The notes beneath the pieces were generated by a model. It worked only from the letters and a program-made list of their open reading frames with translations, had not been told where the DNA came from and did no database searches. From the NCBI RefSeq assembly GCF_000384115.1, contig NZ_KB913029.1, forward strand, positions 2,452,907 to 2,516,906: a stretch of 64,000 bases of DNA, given 5' to 3'. Shown piece by piece: positions 60,488 through 64,000 of this stretch (within the stretch, counting starts at the first letter, position 1; every line of letters begins with the position of its first letter). This DNA comes from Sporichthya polymorpha DSM 43042 (lineage in GTDB: Bacteria > Actinomycetota > Actinomycetes > Sporichthyales > Sporichthyaceae). A program made the position numbers and the translations under genes.

Positions 60488-61591
60488 ATGAGGTCGCTCA
60501 TCCAGTTCAGCAAGGGCCGGACGAGCAGGCAGGCGCACCGCGACCTGCCCGGCCCGGCACCCGACGGGTCCCCGCTCAAGGACGACGAACTGACGCGGGG
60601 TGGGTTCGACGGCCGCGAGGCCGTGCTCTACCGCGCGAACGACCCGACGGTCTTCCGCGCCGAGGGCCGGTTCCGGTCGACGACCGCGCTGCTGAGCGAT
60701 CTCAAACCGTCGGACCTCACCGACCCCCGGGGGCAGGCGCAACGCCTGCACTACAACGGCGACGTGACGACCTGGCTCTCGCGTCGCTCCGAGCCGATGC
60801 CGTTCTTCCGGCGCAACGTCGACGGCGACGAGTGCTGGTTCGTCCACCGCGGCACCGGGACCGTCGAGACCGAGTTCGGCCCGATCGCCTATGAGCCGGG
60901 TGACTACGTCGTCATCCCGAAGGCGATCACGCACCGGTTCGTCGTCGACCCCGGCGAGACGTACCTGTTCGGCATCGAGACGGTCGGCGAGCTGCGCGCG
61001 CCGACCTACGTCGGGCTCGGCCGGCACGCGCCGTTCGACCCCGACGTGATTCGGGTGCCGGAACCACAGCCGGTCGACTCGTCCGCGGCCGAGTACGAGA
61101 TCGCGGTGAAGTACGACGGCGAGTACTCGGCGATCTTCGTCGACCACCACCCGTGCGACGTCGAGGGCTGGAAGGGCGACTACTTCCCGTTCGCGTTTCA
61201 CATCCGCGACTGGAACGTCATCATGAGCGACAGCCTGCACCTGCCGCCGTCGATGCACGTGTTTCTCGTGGCCGAGGGCGTGAACATCATCAACCTGCTG
61301 CCGCGGCCGTTCGAGACCGTCGAGGGGGTCGAGCGCATCCCCTGGTACCACCGCAACGCCGACTACGACGAGGTCGCGCTGATCCACGGCGGGAAGTCGC
61401 TGGGGCGGCCGATGAAGGCGGGCCTGATCAGTCACGACCCCCAGGGCATTCACCACGGCTTCCCGGACCGGGCGCGGATCAAGGCCCGCCGGGAGTGGGA
61501 CGAGCACGCCCGGATCGAGTGGGAGATCATCATGGTCGAGGCGGCGCGGCCGCTGAAGCTGGACCCGGTGCTCCTGGGGTCGCCGGCATGA
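60488..61591 (+). CDS. Homogentisate 1,2-dioxygenase-like cupin protein
   Basis: A 367-residue bicupin of the HmgA family. The N-terminal cupin has FFRRNVDGDECWFVHRGTG, ETEFGPIAYEPGDYVVIP and GITHRF-like AITHRFVV. The C-terminal half has PFAFHIRDWNVIMSDS, SMHVFLVAEGVNIINLLP and IPWYHRNADYDEVALIHGG, where the Fe ligands of true enzymes lie. It is shorter than typical HmgA (about 430-445). No hydroxyphenylpyruvate dioxygenase or fumarylacetoacetase gene is nearby, so the substrate may not be homogentisate. It is coupled to a P450 by ATGA. Confidence 0.82.
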   Translation: MRSLIQFSKGRTSRQAHRDLPGPAPDGSPLKDDELTRGGFDGREAVLYRANDPTVFRAEGRFRSTTALLSDLKPSDLTDPRGQAQRLHYNGDVTTWLSRRSEPMPFFRRNVDGDECWFVHRGTGTVETEFGPIAYEPGDYVVIPKAITHRFVVDPGETYLFGIETVGELRAPTYVGLGRHAPFDPDVIRVPEPQPVDSSAAEYEIAVKYDGEYSAIFVDHHPCDVEGWKGDYFPFAFHIRDWNVIMSDSLHLPPSMHVFLVAEGVNIINLLPRPFETVEGVERIPWYHRNADYDEVALIHGGKSLGRPMKAGLISHDPQGIHHGFPDRARIKARREWDEHARIEWEIIMVEAARPLKLDPVLLGSPA

Positions 61592-62793
61592 GCGCCGGGG
61601 GTGACGGCGTCGAACGTGACTGGGCGTCACTCGTGCCGACGTTCGACATGTTCGACCCGGAGCACGAGGACTGGAAGTACGAAGGCTTCGCCTGGGCGCG
61701 GGAGCACTGCCCGGTCATCCACGGCAGCCCGCCCTCGACCGGTCCGCGGTCGATCGTCACGCGGTACGCCGACGTCCGGCAGATCCTCGAGGACCCCGAG
61801 ACCTTCTCCTCCGCCGGGTCGCCGCCGGTCCCGGCCCCCATCCGCCTCGGGGCCCTCGACGCGGATCCGCCGGAGCACACGGCGTTCCGCCGCCTGCTCA
61901 ACCCGGTGTTCACCCGGCAGTTCGCGCTGCAGTTCGAGCCGGACATGCGCGCCTACGCCCGCGAGCTGATCGACGCGTGGGTCGACCGCGGCGAGGTCGA
62001 GATGCTCGGCGAGTTCGCGAGCCCCTACGTCGCGCGCATCCTCGCGCGGATGGTCTTCGACGAGACCGACATGGCCAAGATGGAGCGGGCGAAGCAGGTC
62101 GTCATCCGCGTCGCGGAGCGCCCGGACGACGAGGGGTTCTTCGACCTCGCGGTGCTCTCCGCGGAGTACCTCGCCGCCGCGATCGACAACCCGCCGGAGC
62201 GCGAGGGGATGCTGCGCCAGCTCGTCACCGGCGAGTTCCTCGACGGGAAGCCGATGACGGAGGATCAGGCGATGGGCGCCATCGCCTCGACGTTCCTCGG
62301 TGGGCTCGACACGTCGCGGTCGGCGATCGCGGCGATCTGCCTGTTGATCGCGCAGCAGCCCGAGCTCGAGGCGCGGGTCCGCGACCCGCGCTGGATCCGC
62401 AACGACATGGACGAGTTCATCCGCCTGATCTCGCCGGTCGCGTCGTTGGGCCGCATCGCGACGAGGGACACCGAGGTCGGCGGGTGCCCCGTGAAGCAGG
62501 GAGAGCACCTGCTGCTCCGCTTCGACTCCGCGAACCGGGACGAGACCAAGTTCCCGAACGCCGACCAGCTGCAGTTCGAGCCGCCGCGGACCGGCACCGC
62601 CGGCTTCGGCCTCGGCATCCACCGCTGCATCGGCATGCACCTGGCGCGGGTGCAGATCGCGGTCGCGATGGAGGAGATCTTCGCCCGCGTCACGAACTTC
62701 AAGCTCGCGGTGGCACCGGAGGAGATCAGCTGGGCGCCGGGCATCGCGAACTGCCCGCACGCCGTCCCGCTCCGCTTCGACCGGGTGCTGTGA
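61588..62793 (+). CDS. Cytochrome P450 (2)
   Basis: A 401-residue P450. The I-helix reads STFLGGLDTSRSAIA near residue 235, the K-helix region MDEFIRLISP has ExxR-like EFIR near residue 275, and the haem loop is FGLGIHRCIGMHLA with Cys347. It is closer in appearance to the P450s that act on bulky isoprenoid or aromatic substrates, but no substrate is assigned. It overlaps the dioxygenase-like gene (ATGA) and the flavoprotein gene (TGATG). It has no ferredoxin of its own nearby and may share that at 57760. Confidence 0.94.
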   Translation: MSAGGDGVERDWASLVPTFDMFDPEHEDWKYEGFAWAREHCPVIHGSPPSTGPRSIVTRYADVRQILEDPETFSSAGSPPVPAPIRLGALDADPPEHTAFRRLLNPVFTRQFALQFEPDMRAYARELIDAWVDRGEVEMLGEFASPYVARILARMVFDETDMAKMERAKQVVIRVAERPDDEGFFDLAVLSAEYLAAAIDNPPEREGMLRQLVTGEFLDGKPMTEDQAMGAIASTFLGGLDTSRSAIAAICLLIAQQPELEARVRDPRWIRNDMDEFIRLISPVASLGRIATRDTEVGGCPVKQGEHLLLRFDSANRDETKFPNADQLQFEPPRTGTAGFGLGIHRCIGMHLARVQIAVAMEEIFARVTNFKLAVAPEEISWAPGIANCPHAVPLRFDRVL

Positions 62794-64000
62794 TGGAGCG
62801 TCAGGAGTTCGACGCGCTGGTGATCGGCGCCGGCGCCGGCGGGATGGCCGCGGCTGCGCGGTTGCAGCTGCTCGGGTACCGGACGCTGCTGGTCGAGCGG
62901 TGCGACCGCGTCGGCGGCCGGGCGTCCACGGTCGAGATCGACGGGTTCCGCGTGAACACCGGGGCGCTCGTCACCGAGACCGGCGGGGAGAACGGTCGGC
63001 TGTTCGCGGACCTCGGCGTCGACCCGGGGCTGCGGATGCCGCGCCGTCCGGTGGTGCTGCGGCTGGGCAAGCGGGACGTCCCGCTGATGAGCGGACCGAC
63101 CGGGTTCGTCGCGCAGCGGTTGCTGTCGGCGGTGGGGGCGGTCTCGCGGCGGACGGGCAAGCGACCCGCGCCGGGTCCGACGCTCGCCGACTGGCTGGAC
63201 CGGCGCAAGGCCAAGCCCGCGCTGCGCAGCCTCGCGCGGAACCTCACGTCGGCGCTGTACGCGGCGGAGCCCGCGGACGTCGAGCTCGTGCTGTTCTGGG
63301 ACTACCTGACGAAGCCCGGTGGAATGTCGCCGTACGCGATCCACCCGGAGGGGGCGATCGGCCCGTGGCGCGTCGTCGCCGACGACTTCGTCCGCCGCGG
63401 CGGGACGTTGTGGTCCAGCAGCGACGTGCAGGGCCTGAGCTTCACCGACGGTCGCGTGAGCGGGGCGACCGTGCGGCGCGGCTCCGGCGAAGATGCCGAG
63501 GTCGTCGACATCGACGTCCGCGCCGTGATCAGCAACGCCGGCCCGCTGCAGACCGCCGAATTGTGCCCGCCGGACGCCCTGCCGGCGGGGTATCTCGACC
63601 GGCTGCGGACGTGGTCGAGAACTGGTGCCCTGATCACGATCAACTTCGCGAGCCGGACGCGCCTGGGCCCGATCGACGGGTTGTTCTTCTTCTCGACCAC
63701 GCGCCGGCTTGCCTACGCCTGCGAGGTGACGGGCACGTGCCCGGAGATGGCCCCGCCGGGCTGGCACCTCTACGTCGGTGCCTGCGCTCCGAGCCCCGCG
63801 ACGGGGGAGTTCGACCTCGACGCCGAACTCGCCCTGCTCCGCGCCGACCTCCGCGAGCACTTCCCCGGCTTCGACGGCGCTCGCGAACTCTCCGTCGAGG
63901 TCTGCGCCGGGAAGGACTGGCCCGCCCAGCGCGCCGTCCCGGGCAAGGACGAACCGCAGTCGACCCCGGTGGCGAATCTCTGGAACGTCGGCGACGGCGC
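62793..64000 (+). CDS. FAD-dependent oxidoreductase, phytoene desaturase-like, 3' end cut by window edge
   Basis: About 402 codons are visible, without a stop, before the right edge. The N terminus is a dinucleotide-binding motif ALVIGAGAGGMAAAARLQ followed by LLVERCDRVGGRAST, as in the CrtI/amine-oxidase superfamily. RAVISNAGPLQTAEL near residue 240 is also typical. The visible chain ends at LWNVGDG, the usual C-terminal FAD motif, so only some 40-60 residues are missing. It is the third gene of the dioxygenase-P450-flavoprotein operon. It may desaturate or oxidise an isoprenoid or lipid. Confidence 0.88.
   Translation, partial: MERQEFDALVIGAGAGGMAAAARLQLLGYRTLLVERCDRVGGRASTVEIDGFRVNTGALVTETGGENGRLFADLGVDPGLRMPRRPVVLRLGKRDVPLMSGPTGFVAQRLLSAVGAVSRRTGKRPAPGPTLADWLDRRKAKPALRSLARNLTSALYAAEPADVELVLFWDYLTKPGGMSPYAIHPEGAIGPWRVVADDFVRRGGTLWSSSDVQGLSFTDGRVSGATVRRGSGEDAEVVDIDVRAVISNAGPLQTAELCPPDALPAGYLDRLRTWSRTGALITINFASRTRLGPIDGLFFFSTTRRLAYACEVTGTCPEMAPPGWHLYVGACAPSPATGEFDLDAELALLRADLREHFPGFDGARELSVEVCAGKDWPAQRAVPGKDEPQSTPVANLWNVGDG

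Overview
The window is a very G+C-rich actinobacterial chromosome segment with about 64 protein genes packed in short operons, many joined by ATGA, GTGA or TGATG stop/start overlaps. I see no tRNA, rRNA, CRISPR array, phage or transposase. Gene content and order match, from memory, the Mycobacterium tuberculosis stretch Rv0495c to Rv0546c (Rv0495c, ppx, Rv0498, proC, Rv0500A, bS22/Rv0500B, galE2, Rv0502, serB1, glutaredoxin, hemACDB, hemL, ccs genes, menA, menE). They also match the Streptomyces rex-hem-bldN neighbourhood. A BldN-type sigma factor and a streptomycete-like rex-hemACD operon suggest a sporulating actinomycete, perhaps of the Frankiales/Sporichthyales type. The genus cannot be fixed from this alone.

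Layout. 0-5 kb: radA (cut by the left edge) under a DNA-damage-type promoter, repeats, purC with a methyltransferase, ppx, and a Cys-rich Rv0495c-like protein. 4.7-8.2 kb: an ABC exporter plus two-component system operon. 8.4-12.1 kb: a sugar isomerase, a secreted cell-wall hydrolase, proline dehydrogenase and proC. 12.2-15.5 kb: a MacAB-like exporter with a leaderless promoter. 15.7-22.3 kb: DUF445, an acuC-type deacetylase, a phosphatase-like protein, a HTH protein, the 32-residue ribosomal protein bS22, an SDR and an acyltransferase. 22.3-23.0 kb: non-coding, repeat-rich. 23.0-28.0 kb: a bldN-like sigma factor with a DUF5667 (RsbN-like) partner, a HAD phosphatase, an AMP ligase and a glutaredoxin-like protein.

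28.0-33.9 kb is rex-hemA-hemC-hemD-hemB behind a good Rex operator. 34-39.3 kb holds two paralogous secreted proteins, an MFS exporter, a GIDE-domain membrane protein and Hsp20. 39.4-44.7 kb is hemL, a histidine phosphatase, ccdA, resB and ccsB (haem supply and cytochrome c maturation); the thioredoxin gene found here in mycobacteria is missing. 44.7-49.0 kb has small membrane proteins and menaquinone genes (menA, menE). 49.0-49.5 kb is repeat-rich.

49.5-64 kb is an accessory catabolic or tailoring region. It holds a luciferase-like monooxygenase, an alpha/beta hydrolase, a TetR regulator, a single-chain double acyl-CoA dehydrogenase, an enoyl-CoA hydratase, an acyl-CoA ligase, an SCP2 protein, a P450-type ferredoxin with a P450, and a CaiB-type CoA-transferase. 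An operon of a homogentisate-dioxygenase-like protein, a second P450 and a phytoene-desaturase-like flavoprotein follows and runs off the right edge. Three promoters in this region carry the same 17-bp inverted repeat (ACCWAAC-N3-GTTWGGT). I read the region as one TetR-controlled regulon for acyl-CoA-dependent turnover of an unknown lipid, terpenoid or steroid-like substrate. This is the best candidate here for an undescribed system.

Many intergenic spaces hold strong palindromes that recur in near-identical form tens of kilobases apart. These look like dispersed repeat families used as terminators.
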